Part shown: one piece after another, positions 22,246-33,800 of the stretch
Layout of the letters: every line of letters begins with the position of its first letter
How positions within the stretch are numbered: the stretch's first letter is position 1
The notes under the pieces: generated by a model
Told to the model about the DNA's origin: nothing
Seen by the model: the letters and a program-made list of their open reading frames with translations, nothing else
Database searches by the model: none
Program-made: the position numbers and the translations under genes
Origin: Terebella lapidaria
Lineage: Eukaryota; Annelida; Polychaeta; Terebellida; Terebellidae
DNA length: 64,000 nucleotides
Reading direction: 5' to 3'
Assembly (NCBI GenBank): GCA_949152475.1
Contig: OX424568.1
Coordinates: 20,063,667 to 20,127,666 of the forward strand

Positions 22246-23125
22246 CATGACGCTTTTTAGCAGTCTTGGGGCCACATAAAGCTCTTTGGACATCTCTCTT
22301 GTAAATGTAAATGTAAACTTTATTTGTTTAAGGAGGAGTCCCCACAGCCGTAGCCACTAGGGGGTCTCCTCCGTGCTCTTTACAACAAGTGCAGGAACAT
22401 ATATACAATAATGAACAGAACATATATTATACCAGTTAACTTTTTACAGTGGACACCAGCGGAATTACAAACGAAGTATCAAGGGATACTAATGACATTT
22501 TATATATTTATATTGAGACAATTCAGAAGGGATTAGTTATAGAAATGAAATGTTGAACAGCTTTGAATATAACTTTATTATCATAGTATGAAAGATCAGG
22601 AATACCATGTAAAATACAATTTATAAAATGTTTCTTGACGCTTTTTAGCACTCTTGGGGCCCCATAAAGCTCTATGGGCGTCTCTCTTGACGCTCTTTAG
22701 CTCTTGGGCCCGATAAAGCTCTTTGGGCCTCTCTCTTGACGCTTTTTAGCACTCTTGGGGCCCCATAAAGATCTTTGGGCGTCTCTCTTGACGCTTTTTA
22801 GCTCTTGTGGCCTTATAAAGCTTTTGGGCGTCTCTCATGACGCTCTTTAGCTCTTGGGGCCCGATAAAGCTCTTTGGGCCTCTCTCTTGACACGTTTTAG
22901 CACTCTTTGGGCGCCATAAAGATCTTTGGGCGTCTCTCTAGACGCTTTTTAGCTCTTGTGGCCTTATAAAGCTTTTGGGCGTCTCTCATGACGCTTTTCA
23001 GCACTCTTGGGGCCCCATAAAACTCTTTGGGCGTCTCTCTTGACGCTCTTTAGCTCTTGGGGCCTGATAAAGCTCTTTGGGCGTCTCTCATGACGCTTTT
23101 TAACACTTTTTGGGCCCCATAAAGC
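22237..23125. repeat. Tandem array of about 52-bp units (CTTTTTAGCACTCTTGGGGC)
   Basis: Repeated TGACGCTTTTTAGCACTCTT / GGGGCCCCATAAAGCTCTTT / GGGCGTCTCTC units, more than ten copies with small length differences (AGCACTCTTGG and AGCTCTTGG variants alternate). The array is interrupted at about 22300-22640 by a retrotransposon tail. It starts where homology to the Penelope-like element stops. Confidence 0.85.
22300..22640 (-). mobile_element. Non-LTR retrotransposon 3' end inserted in the satellite
   Basis: Read on the minus strand, this ends AACAAATAAAGTTTACATTT ACATTTAC: an AATAAA signal followed by a short (ACATTT) tail, typical of CR1/L2-like 3' ends. It separates otherwise contiguous 52-bp repeats; TTG borders both sides. 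No coding part is left. The family is not identified. Confidence 0.6.
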
Positions 23126-23129
23126 AAGT

Positions 23130-24870
23130 TGTGTTTAAAAGCTTTAGTACCTCCCAAAGAACATTTGACAAAAAAAATCCATACAAAATTTAACATGGGA
23201 AGTAAATGGGCGTTTTAAAAATCTCGCCCTAAAATTAGGCCACATGGCCCAAAAGTTGCCTGTTGCTATGCCTAAAACTTCTGCGTCGACGAAAAAATTC
23301 TAAAAAAATTTCCCTTGTCACAGTAGCACCCATTTTTTTGACCCAGGATTTCGCGTTCCCACCTAACAGGACCACACAGAGACTATCCGCGAACACCACT
23401 ACTTACGAATTTACCATACAAAATGGCCTGCATCAACGAAAAAATTCTAAAATATTTTCCCTTCCCGTAATCCGTAATCGGAAAATCTCAAAAAAAAATT
23501 TCTCAGATCTCGCTTCCTGAGCCACGTAAAAATCATCTCGAGGTCTCAAAAGTTGCACATTGAAGTGCCAAAGTTGCCTGCGTCAACAAAAAAATTCTAA
23601 AGATTTTTCTCTTCTCGCAGCGGCACCCGATATTTTGGGCCGAGTTTTCGCATTCCCACATAACCGGAGCACGTAGAGACTAGCTGCGAACGCCACTAGA
23701 AGCGCATTTCACATACAAAATGGCCTGCGTCGACGAAATGTTTTTAAAAGCAATTGCCTTCCCGTAATCACGAGTCGAAATTTGGCCGAAAATTTCCGGA
23801 CTAAATCGGGCATAGCTCCCTGGCTCTTCCGCACAGAAAATATTTGAAGCCATCGGCACTTGCACAACAACCACACAAAGTGGCCTGCGTTGACAAAAAA
23901 ATGATCAAAAATGTTCTCTTCGAGTATTCAACAAAAAGTGGCCGAAAAAAAAAATTTCTCAGATCTCGCTTACCGTTCCACATAGAAAATATTTGAAGAT
24001 ACCTACACTTGCACACTGACCATAGAAAATTGCCTGCGTCGACAAAAAAATTCTAAAAAGTTTTCCCTTCGAATAATCAAAGAAAATGTGTTTTCGGAGA
24101 AATTTTCTCAGATCTCGCTTGCTATTCCACTTAGAAAATATTTGAAAGTACCTGCGCACACAGAATGACCATACAAAGTTGCCTGCGTCGACAAAAAAAT
24201 TCTAAAAAATTTTCCCTTCGAATAATCAGAGAAAATGTGTTTTCCGAGAAAATTTTCTCAGATCTCGCTTGCTATTCCACATATATAATATATTTGAAAC
24301 TACCTGCGCATGCAGAATGACCATACAAAGTGACCTGCGTCGACAAAAAAATTATAAAAAAAATTTCCTTCGAATAATCAAAGAAAATGTGTTTTCCGAG
24401 AAAATTTTCTCAGGTCTCGCTTCCTATACCACTTAAAAAATATCTGCGAGCACCAGCACACGCAGAATGACCAAACAAAGTTGCCTGCGTCGACAAAAAA
24501 ATTAGAACAAATTTTTCCTTCAAGTAATCAAAGAAAAACTGTTTTAGAACAATTTTGGTTGTTTTCCGTCCTTTAGAAACTATACAAAGTCTTCTGCGTC
24601 GTGATCAAACAAAATTTCAAAGCACTCATCAAGGAAAAATAAATTTCCAGAAAAAAACCTGCAAAGTTATATGCGTCAAGAAAAAATATTGTTGGCGAAA
24701 AAATTTCACAGGCAATAATCAAGACAAAAAAAAATTCCCCAAAAAGTCGATTGTTTTTCCGAAAAAAAAAACCATGCAAATTTATATGCGTCGAGAAAAA
24801 ATATTCTTGGCAAAAAAAATTCACAGGCAATAATCAAGGAAAAAAAAATTTCCAGAAAAAGTCGGTTGTT
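23130..24870. repeat. Diverged tandem satellite, unit about 150 bp
   Basis: A GCCTGCGTCGACAAAAAAAT word recurs at about 23280, 23429, 23577, 23725, 23890, 24033, 24180, 24331 and 24483, spaced 142-165 bp. Each unit also holds TTTTCCCTTCGAATAATCA, CTCAGATCTCGCTT and a GAATGACCATACAAAGT word. The array continues beyond the 24876-25502 insertion to about 25560. Copies are diverged, so it is old. Confidence 0.85.
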
Positions 24871-24875
24871 TTTTA

Positions 24876-25502
24876 CGGAGCCCCTGAGGTGACATACCAG
24901 ATATATTTATTAATCCGTGCGCACGAATTAGTAAACCGTGCGCACTAATTAGTAAACCGTGGCCACGAATTGGTAAACCGTGGCCACGAATTGGTAAACT
25001 GTGGCCACGAATTAGTAAACCGTGCGCACGAATTAGTAAACCGTGGCCACGAATTGGTAAACCGTGGCCACGAATTGGTAAACTGTGGCCACGAATTAGT
25101 AAACCGTGCGCACGAATTAGTAAACCGTGGCCACGAATTGGTAAACCGTGCGCACGGATTACCTTAACTAATCTGTGGGCATGATTTAACAATCCGTGGG
25201 CACGATTTAATAATTCGTGAGCACAATTTAACAATTTGTGCGCACGATTTAACAATTCGTGCACACGAATTAGTATTTCGTGGCCACAGATTGGTATAAC
25301 TAATCCGTGGGCACGATTTACCAATTCGTGGGCACGAATTAGTATTTCGTGCCCACAGACTGTTAATTCGTGGCCACGAATTGTTAAATTGTGCGCACGG
25401 TTTGGTAAACCATGTGCACGGATTGGTAAACAGTGCGCACAGATTGGTAAGCCGTGCGCACGGATTAATAAATATTTTCGGTATGTCACCTCAGGGGCTC
25501 CG
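24876..25502. mobile_element. TA-duplicating MITE with an internal 21-bp minisatellite
   Basis: Inverted ends start CGGAGCCCCTGAGGTGACAT and extend through ACC...ATATTTATTAATCCGTGCGC, about 48 bp. TA flanks both sides (24874-24875 and 25503-25504), and the 150-bp satellite resumes on the right, confirming insertion. The interior, about 24912-25470, is an array of 21-bp units such as CCGTGGCCACGAATTGGTAA alternating with CCGTGCGCACGAATTAGTAA; units in the second half are partly inverted. The 8-bp cores GTGGCCAC and GTGCGCAC are each palindromic. Because 21 is a multiple of three, frames stay open on both strands without being genes. Confidence 0.85.
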
Positions 25503-25599
25503 TAGTTTTTCCCCAAAAAACCATGCAAAGTTATATGCGTCGAGAAAAAATATTCTTGGCAAGGACTGAAGACACTTTTTGGATGGTACAGAACTCGAC

Positions 25600-26290
25600 C
25601 GACACCAAAAAAATTGACAAGAAAAGGCAAAAAGATGGACGAAGAAAAAGAAAAAGAGAAGAAGAAAAAGAAGAAGAAAAAAAAAGGCGAGAAAAAAATG
25701 GAAAATGCCGCCAGAGCCACTGACGACACATTCCATACTACTGATAAGTAAGGGTATTGACCCGCAACAAGGGTCAAAACGCCCACCCTGACGGAACATG
25801 TTCCAGGTCGCTCGACCAGAGCACAATGAATCACTGCACAAACAAGGTCCCATAGGACTCGTACCTGCAGGAAAGACGGCAAAATGAAGAAAAAAACACC
25901 CTCGAGCCGGCTCGCCGGCCGACAGCACTTTCCGCACCACTAATAAGAGAAGGCGAAAAGAGGCCCGCCTGGGACTTTTTCCAGGCAGCTCAACTCGAGC
26001 ACGATGAATCAGCAATCGCGTGGCCGATTGCCCCCAAAATAACAAACGCCTTCCTAAAGACCGTACCTAACGATCCACAGAGGAAAAGAAAACGGAAAGT
26101 GCCGACAGACGACACTTTCCGAACGAATGACAAGACCGAGCACTGACCGAAAAACGGCCACCCGCAATATGTTCAAGTCGGCTCGACCTGAGCACGATAA
26201 TTCGCCACAGAAACGAGGTCGCGTGACCGATTGCCCCCAAAATCAACACGGACCTAGCTGAATAACGTACCACACGATCTAAAGAGGTTC
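25600..26290. repeat. Three diverged tandem copies of about 190 bp
   Basis: Units share CGGAAA(A/G)TGCCG with GACGACACTTTCC, a CTCGACC(A/T)GAGCACGA-like word, and CGCGTGGCCGATTGCCCCCA. Starts lie at about 25700, 25890 and 26090. 25610-25690 is an A/G-rich run (AAAAAGAGAAGAAG). No gene. Confidence 0.6.
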
Positions 26291-26371
26291 TACACAATTC
26301 TACAGCAGATCCACCGCTGCCCACAGCCGAAAACCGCAAAAGACCGCGCTGGCCCACAAAAAAGCACTCGT

Positions 26372-26562
26372 ATGTGCCTAAATCGCGTTGAAGCTCACGG
26401 CGTAAATCCCTTCGACATGACTGCAGCTCATCTGGTGTTTGAGTGTGGAGTAAATAGGCCTTTGCATTGCAGTAAATTGTGGCAAAAAAATCGGAGTACA
26501 TGTATATGGAAAGAAGCCCAGTGTCTGCCTGTTGATGTACAAGTCTCATGTCGCTTTGATAC
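26372..26562 (+). CDS. Possible exon, cysteine-containing, unrecognised
   Basis: An open frame containing HCSKLWQKNRSTCIWKEAQC and VSCRFDTS ends near a CCAG|TAAGT position at about 26562. Cys and Trp content is higher than expected for random AT-rich DNA, but no acceptor, partner exon or family is clear. Speculative. Confidence 0.2.
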
Positions 26563-26623
26563 CAGTAAGTCCACCATATACTTCTGCGCAGCTTCTTATC
26601 AACTGAAGACGAGGTGTAGGGAT

Positions 26624-27001
26624 CAACAGCAGTATCTGTAAATTACAACATTTGTTTATATCCTCAATGTGCCTACTTTCATATCCTTTCGCGAATCAAT
26701 GTTTGAATACTATGTACTGCCCGCAACCGGCAATAATCTATTAACAATATTTTATGTTTTCCTTTTGTGACATCAGAAACCAGCCTTGAGGTTTCCACGG
26801 CGATAGGCATGTCAACAGCAGTATCTGTATATTACAACATTTGTTTATATCATCAATGTGCCTACTTCCATACCCTTTCGCGAATCAATGTTTGAATACT
26901 ATGTACTGCCCGCAACCGGCAATAATCTATTAACAATATTTTATGTTTTCCTTTTGTGACATCAGAAACCAGCCTTGAGGTTTCCACGGCGATAGGCATG
27001 T
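26624..27001. repeat. Recent 189-bp tandem duplication
   Basis: 26624-26812 and 26813-27001 are nearly identical; I count only a handful of differences (for example TATCCTCAATG against TATCATCAATG). Both contain TACTGCCCGCAACCGGCAAT. High identity implies a recent event. Confidence 0.9.
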
Positions 27002-28488
27002 CCTGTTTGCAAGTTAGTCCAGGGCTTTCAGAGAACAAGTTTTCATATTCAGGTAATGTGCCTTGTATGTCACAGTTGTATTCACATCTGCTCATTTTTT
27101 TTCAGCAACCACGTACCGGGCTAATGAAATTTGCCTCTGTGCAGCATCAATCATTGTATGTAATTGCGATCTTAGTCCAACGTAGTCCAATTTGACGTAA
27201 TCCAATGTGTCTGGCCTCGACAAAACATATTCTTGGCGAGCTGGGAATTCATGGTATATATACCAGGTATAGGTGCTCAGGGTCAGAGCAGTTGTGTTTC
27301 GTCTGTTCGCAAACATGAAATTTAATGGATTATATATCGGTTGAAGTTGCTGTTTGAGGATTGGAACCTTAGGCATATCGAGAGATGTGTGCGATCAAAG
27401 GTGACGTCAGCTTGTCGAAATATGAGCTATATACCTAATTATAATATCGTCTTAATTGACCGACCTCATAAGTAATCTGAGTACCGGTAAATATGACGTC
27501 AGTAACCATATTAAGGGCTTTCTCATTTGGTTTACGCTTACTGTTTCGATGCTGAATTATGCAAACAAAACTTAAGAAAATAACATCGCACACGTGGTTG
27601 TTATACGTTTGTATAACACGAGCTTGTTATACAATTGTATATTTCGGTGTACATTTCTTAACCACCCAGTAGGCGCATAATCTCGAAGTGAAGCTTTTTT
27701 AAAGGGATAACCGAAACTTTGTGTAAACTGCATGTGCATGTTTTGTTTTGTTTTCTCAGAGCAATGTATTTCGGCCTGTAACATGAGATACTGTCGTGTT
27801 AATTCAATTGTGATGTCCAGTAAGTGTTTTTATAAAAAAAATAGACGTTTCAGCACTAAGTAGGTCTCGGACTCATTTAGAGGGGCATGAAATCGGACGC
27901 GTTATAGCAATATTTACAACAGCTTTACCAAGCTATGTGGTGACCCTGCTTTTTCAGTGTTTGTAAGTGGTTTTTTAAAAAGTTATAAGTCAAATAAATT
28001 TGATTCGATTTAATCTGTTTATAATCGGAACAAATATGAATAAGTACATGTAAAAGTCAGGTACAATAAAGAATCCACGCGGTAGTTGAAATGCGTGTAG
28101 CACGTAATGGTAATAAACGATAATATGGTGGTTTGACTTCAATTCAAAAACATTCATTCATCATTCATATTTTTACATCACATATATGAAACAAACATAC
28201 ATTTACATGAGCAATGATGAAATGAAATGTTAGAAGTAAAGCTTGTGATGCACGACCCTGAATAAATAGCAGATAAAATGAATATTAGAATAAAACAAAA
28301 CGAAATAATAACAGTGATAATTTTGAAACAGGAAAATAGTATTGATACTGATTTTTCAGTGAATGACTGAAAAATAATGTTTTACAGCACTTTAAATACT
28401 CTCAGTATCTAATATGGATTATTTGTATATTTTCGAACATATATAGTAATGTTTTTGGCAGACTTAGTGATGATAGATAGATTCATCC
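27002..28488. other. No gene seen
   Basis: AT-rich unique-looking DNA. Minor features: a TTGTATAACACGAGCTTGTTATACAA inverted word around 27608-27633 (stem TTGTATAAC/GTTATACAA). No exon with both splice sites was found. Confidence 0.4.
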
Positions 28489-28489
28489 A

Positions 28490-29390
28490 TTTTTAGGTTA
28501 CCAGACCTTCGGTCCGACAACCTATTGCCATGGCGTTGCATCCGTCGTCGTCCGTTGTCGTCATCCATTGTCGTCGGCGGCGTCCGTCTACATTTTTATC
28601 TTGGAAGTTTACGGTTGAATCTTTCTAAAATTTTGCATAAAAATACCTAAAAATATTTCAAGAGGAAGGTATTTTTTTTCGCAATTTTTTTCAAAATGGC
28701 GGCAAATTTTGGACTCTGGCGGCCATTTTCTCAAAAACTATTCTTTCAAAAGATTCCCCTCACTGTGATGTGTATAAGTTTCAGTGCCTTCGAATCGCCT
28801 GTCTGCACGTGGTGGCCATTTTCATTTTTTGACAGAGAGGCGAAAACATTTTTTCGTCATTATTCTTTTTGAGTGATTTCCAGCAAAAAAAAAATTCTCA
28901 CCCAATTTTCCCTCCATAATGGGAGCTGTGCGGAGTAAACCTTTAGAGCACTTCAAGATAGAGCTCAAATATTGCCACATTCAAATAGAAAATCATATAT
29001 TGCGGTTACAGTGGTGACCTTGAATTTGGCCTTCAATGACTTTGAAAGGTCGAATCGGCCTTTATGTAAAAAAACGGTCAATATCTGACTTCGGCGGCCA
29101 TTTTGTCAAAAACTGTTTAGACAATTCTGATATTTTTGTTTCAAAAGACTCCCCTTATGTACTTTCGCGTCATGTATAAGTTTTGTTGCCCTCAAATAGC
29201 GGGTCTTCGCATGGCGGCCATTTTGGTTTTTTCGTCGGCCCTACGAAATGTTTGTTTTCGTCCCAACTCAAGCCACCAAAGATTCGTTTTGAGTGATCTC
29301 CATACGAAAAAAATAACAAAAATGTTTCCCCTTTGAAAATTTGTTTGAACTTACAGTACTGGGACACATTGATTTTACTTTGGTACGAAC
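28490..29390. repeat. GTCCGTCGTC repeat family, partial copy
   Basis: Begins TTTTTAGGTTACCAGACCTT with GGTCCGACAACCTATTGCCATGG, then GTCGTC triplets, AAAATGGCGGC and a TGACCTTGAATTTGGCC block at about 29016; it ends before the tandem 134-bp part. About 900 bp, against about 1.6 kb for the copy at 31348. Confidence 0.75.
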
Positions 29391-30840
29391 CTTCGTTTAA
29401 ACACATCATCTATTCTTCTGAGATTGTAAGAAAATACTGTGACAGCAATTATGAAATATTTTTGAATATTTGTACTTGTTTCATCATTGCTGGAATAAAG
29501 TAATTTCATAGTGTGTGTAGTGTCAAACGTTATCACTCATTTCAGATAACTTTATCATGATGCGAACATAAATGATTGATTTGCTGTTTTCTGGCGAACT
29601 ACGAAAAAAAGCGCCTGAAGCCGACAGTTGAACGTTATGATCTGACCTGGACTAGATAGCGGACCAGGCCGCAGACATCGCTCTGTTTATACACAAATGC
29701 GAGGATACAGCGGAGTTCAGTCGTGTAAAATAGAAGCACGTATTACAGTTATCGTGGGTCGGCCGCTGCGTGTGCATTCGTGGCAAGAACAAGGTAAAAT
29801 TCGAGGATTTTGTGTGTGTATTTGTGCAAATTGCGTTGTCTACTATGTATGTAAAATAAATATGAACATTGGCCTAGTTTATCGTCACTTGTCGTTGACA
29901 TCACCTTTAAATCTATATTTTGATAGAAGAATGGGACCTATTGCATGCATATTTGAGTTGTATTGGGCATGTGCGTTGCAGCAAAAAATGCTTTTGGTTG
30001 CAGTGCAGTGCAATGTCTACAACTGATAGGGGCCTAGAGCCGTAGCCTTTGTATGTTACCCAATACAAATGTCGGGCATACTATGGGTTTGCGAATGTCA
30101 TGGCCTGAGCATCGATCTCCTTTCCTGGAAATTCCTGCAATGTCATAGTTTCACTGTGACATAGCCTCCCCTAGGGTGATAACATAAGTAGGTCACGTTG
30201 ATTTATCTGATTAATAATCACCCCTGTAGATCTATCTGGTGAAAATCCAGGGCTTCTAAAGGCGGCTCGATTTCCATAGTTAGCCCCACACCGCCTCAAG
30301 GAGTGCGTACATAGATCCTAGTATAGGCATACTATAGGAATGTTAGTATCATCCAAAATTGGCAAAAAGGTATAGGCCTACAAAATTATGACCACGCTAA
30401 TTTTATAGTAGGGAGGAGGCAGAGGGTGTAGGCCTAGGCCTACTCTGCGTTGTAGGTCTATCAATATTCCTATTGTAGCATATTTTACCTTCATACAACG
30501 GATCACGATTACAGGAGTTTCAATAGGCTACCTACAGACCAAAACACGCATGCATTTTGTTAATTGAGTGCTTGATTCACTAATTAATGTATTCAGTACT
30601 ACTGTTGCCAGTGAAATCTAGTAGTATCTACAAAGTCAGCATGCGTTGCCCATTGTCCGCGGCCGACGTTTAATTTTCACCTCTATTTTTCACCTGAGGC
30701 TGAGCAGGTCAGGCCGGGCCAATCACTTGCAAATCAATCACCTCGTCCGACTCAGCTATGTCCGTGTAGGAAGCTGAGCGAACCTATTGCGGTTGGAATC
30801 TGTTACATCTATTTGGAAGCTCAAGGAGGAAGCAGGCACG
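29391..30840. other. Upstream region of the GMC gene
   Basis: Contains GTTGAACGTTATGATCTGAC at 29627, a motif also found near two other genes in this window. CCTATA/TAGGCCTA words cluster at 30340-30430. No TATA box clearly placed. 30760-30840 is probably 5' UTR. No exon seen otherwise. Confidence 0.4.
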
Positions 30841-33800
30841 ATGTTGGGTCGGATGGTCGGTCGGGCCTTGGAGGAGAAGGTCGGAGTCACAAAAGTTATT
30901 GATACGTTCAAAGAAGCCTACGATTATATAGTTGGTAAGAATTGGTTCACATATGTATAACTCCTATCATCATTTTCTGCTTTCTGTCGTATACTGGTAT
31001 ACAATGGTATAGGAATATACCTGTGAATTACAAGAAAAAAGTTCTGCGGGCAATGCACATTATTACCTTTCAAGAGGAATACATTTATCATGTGCTTTTG
31101 CCAGCATAATCGTGGAGAGAATACCAGTAATGCAACTGCATAAATCATGATAATGAAACTAATTGCTTAAAACACCTTTAGATTTTGTGTGACGCAGAAG
31201 CAAAATAGAATCAGTTTGCTCCATACGAACGATTTATCACCCAACAAAAATATCGAAACACATTTGCAACACAAGTACAAGTGCATGCATGGTTTCTTTA
31301 GGAATCTCACAATCAGATCCTTGTTTCCATGCCAAGATATGGAACCACGTTTTTAGGTTACCGGACCTATGGTCCGTAACCTATTGGCATGGCGATGCGT
31401 CCAGCGTCGTCGTCGTCGTCGTCGTCCGTCGTCGTCGTCGTCGTCGTCCGTCAACAATTTTATCTTTAAAGTTTACGATCAAATTTTTCTGAAATTTTGC
31501 ACAAAAATGCCTAAAAATATTTCGAGAGGGAGGTATTTTTTAGTTTTTTGATTTTCGCATTTTTTTTCAAAATGGCGGCCGTTTTTGACGAAAAATGCCT
31601 GATTTTGGACTTTGGCGGCCATTTTCTCAAAATCTGTTCAGTAACTTTTTTTTTTATTGATGCATAACACTCCTCGTATGTACCCCTGTGACATGTATAA
31701 ATTTCGTTGCGCTTGAATCGCTCGAAGTGGGCCATTTTGGGCCCAAACTCGGCCCAAATGGGACTTTCCCATGTTAAATTCTCCTATGCTTTATAATGGG
31801 ACACATTAAAGCCTAATATCTCACTTGATATTGAGATTAGAGACTAGGAATCAATTGTGGACATATAGGAAATGATATATGCTGAATATTGTCGTGACCT
31901 TGAATTTGACCTCTGACCTTGGTTTCAAGGTCAGAGCGGCCGTTTTCGTCGAAAAATGGCCAATTTTGGACTTCGACGGTCGTTTTCTCAAAATCTGTTC
32001 AGTAACTTTTTTTTCTTATTGATGAAAAACACTCCTCATATGTACCCCTGGGACATGTATAAATTTCGTTGCGCTTGAATCGCTTGAAGTGGGCCATTTT
32101 GGGCCCAATGTGACTTTCCCATGTTAAATTTTCCTATGCTTTATAATGGCACACATTAAGCCTAATATCTCACTTAATATTGAAATTAGAGACTAGGAAT
32201 GAATTGTGGACATATAGGAAATGATATATGCTGAATATTCTCGTGACCTTGAATTTGACTTTTGACCTCATTTTCAAGGTCACAGGACAAAATGGCTAAT
32301 ATCTCGCTTATTATCGACTTTACAGCTTAGGAATCAGTTGTGAACATATAGGAAATGATATATGCTGAATATTCTCATGACCTTGAATTTGACCTTTGAC
32401 CTTATTTTCAAGGTCACAGGACAAAATGGCCAATATCTTTCTTATTAGCGCCTTTACAGCTTAGAAATCAATTGTGAACATATAGGAAATGATATATGCT
32501 GAATATTCTAGTGACCTTGAATTTGACTTTTGACCTCATTTTCAAGGTCAACAGGACAAAATGGCTAATATCTCGCTTATTATCGACTTTACAGCTTAGG
32601 AATCAATTGTGAACATATAGGAAATGATATATTCTGAATATTTTAATGATATTGAATTTGACCTTTGACCTAAATTTCAAGGTCAGTCATTTTATTTTCA
32701 AAGTCAGATTACAAAATGGCTTATATCTCGCTTATTATCAAATTTACAGCTTAGGGGTCCATAGTGAACATATAGGAAATGATGTATGCTGAATAGTTTG
32801 GTGATCTAGAATTTAACCTTTGATCCCATTTTCAAGGTTAGAGATATGGCGATTTCAGTGGTCACCTTGAATTTGACCTTCAACTTTCTCGGCTTAACTC
32901 TGTATATTTCTCCGGTAACCTTTCTAGCCCATTGGGCTAATTTTTTCCCCGCTACATGTACATGTGCAGTGGGCGCCGGTGCGGCTGGAAACGTTCTAGC
33001 TAACAGACTGACGGAAGACGGGCGGACGACGGTCTTGCTCATCGAGGCGGGCGGAGATGACGCCGTCAACGCTAACGTCCACATCCCCGCCTCGGCCACC
33101 GAGCTACAACAGACGGAGTTTGACTACGCGTACAAGTCCGTGCCCCAGGAGAAAGCCTCACGTGGACTTGTCGGCAAGGTGGATAGATTTTCACTGCAAT
33201 TATCACAAAGAATATGCCTATATTAATGTAAATTGATTATTTCCATGAACATAATTTGAAAAGATGAAAAAATTTGAATGTATTCATTTGAAGTGCAATG
33301 CCTGGAACAATTACTGAAAACATTTAGGGGCCCAATCAAATTCACGTCTTCAGACTATTCCCTTGAATTATATAGCTCGCTCAATTTTGAACTTATACCA
33401 TACCATACAAGTATCATATTGATTGAAACCGGCATCTGCGTTCTCAGTATTCATTTTGATTCAAGAGTAATCCATTGTCATCACGTTGTACACCAGCTTA
33501 AATTTATCTGACGTAATATTCTCGTTGTGAATTCAATGCAGGTGTTTCCATATTCCACTTGAATTCATGTCACACGTCAATCGAGTTACACTTAGTTTGA
33601 ATCATGGTGACGACTCGGGAGGTTCAGATTAAATAGGGCAAAGTTGAAAATTCCACGAATTGGTAAACATTGTAAATATCAGCTGAACCAACATATTGGG
33701 CAAATTGACCTATGGATCTCTAATGATGTAATTCTGAGATTGTTATGAATCCAAAGACGTCCAGGTATTCCTTCATCACTCAGTTGTGATATCTATCAGA

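Noticed and set aside
23130-24870. CRISPR-like array because of regular spacing
   Set aside because: Whole units of about 150 bp repeat, with no unique spacers; it is a satellite.
24821-25882. Long minus-strand open frame with repeated RAHGLP/RGHELV-type units
   Set aside because: It is created by the 21-bp minisatellite, whose unit length is a multiple of three, and it runs through MITE ends and satellite DNA. No start context or homology.
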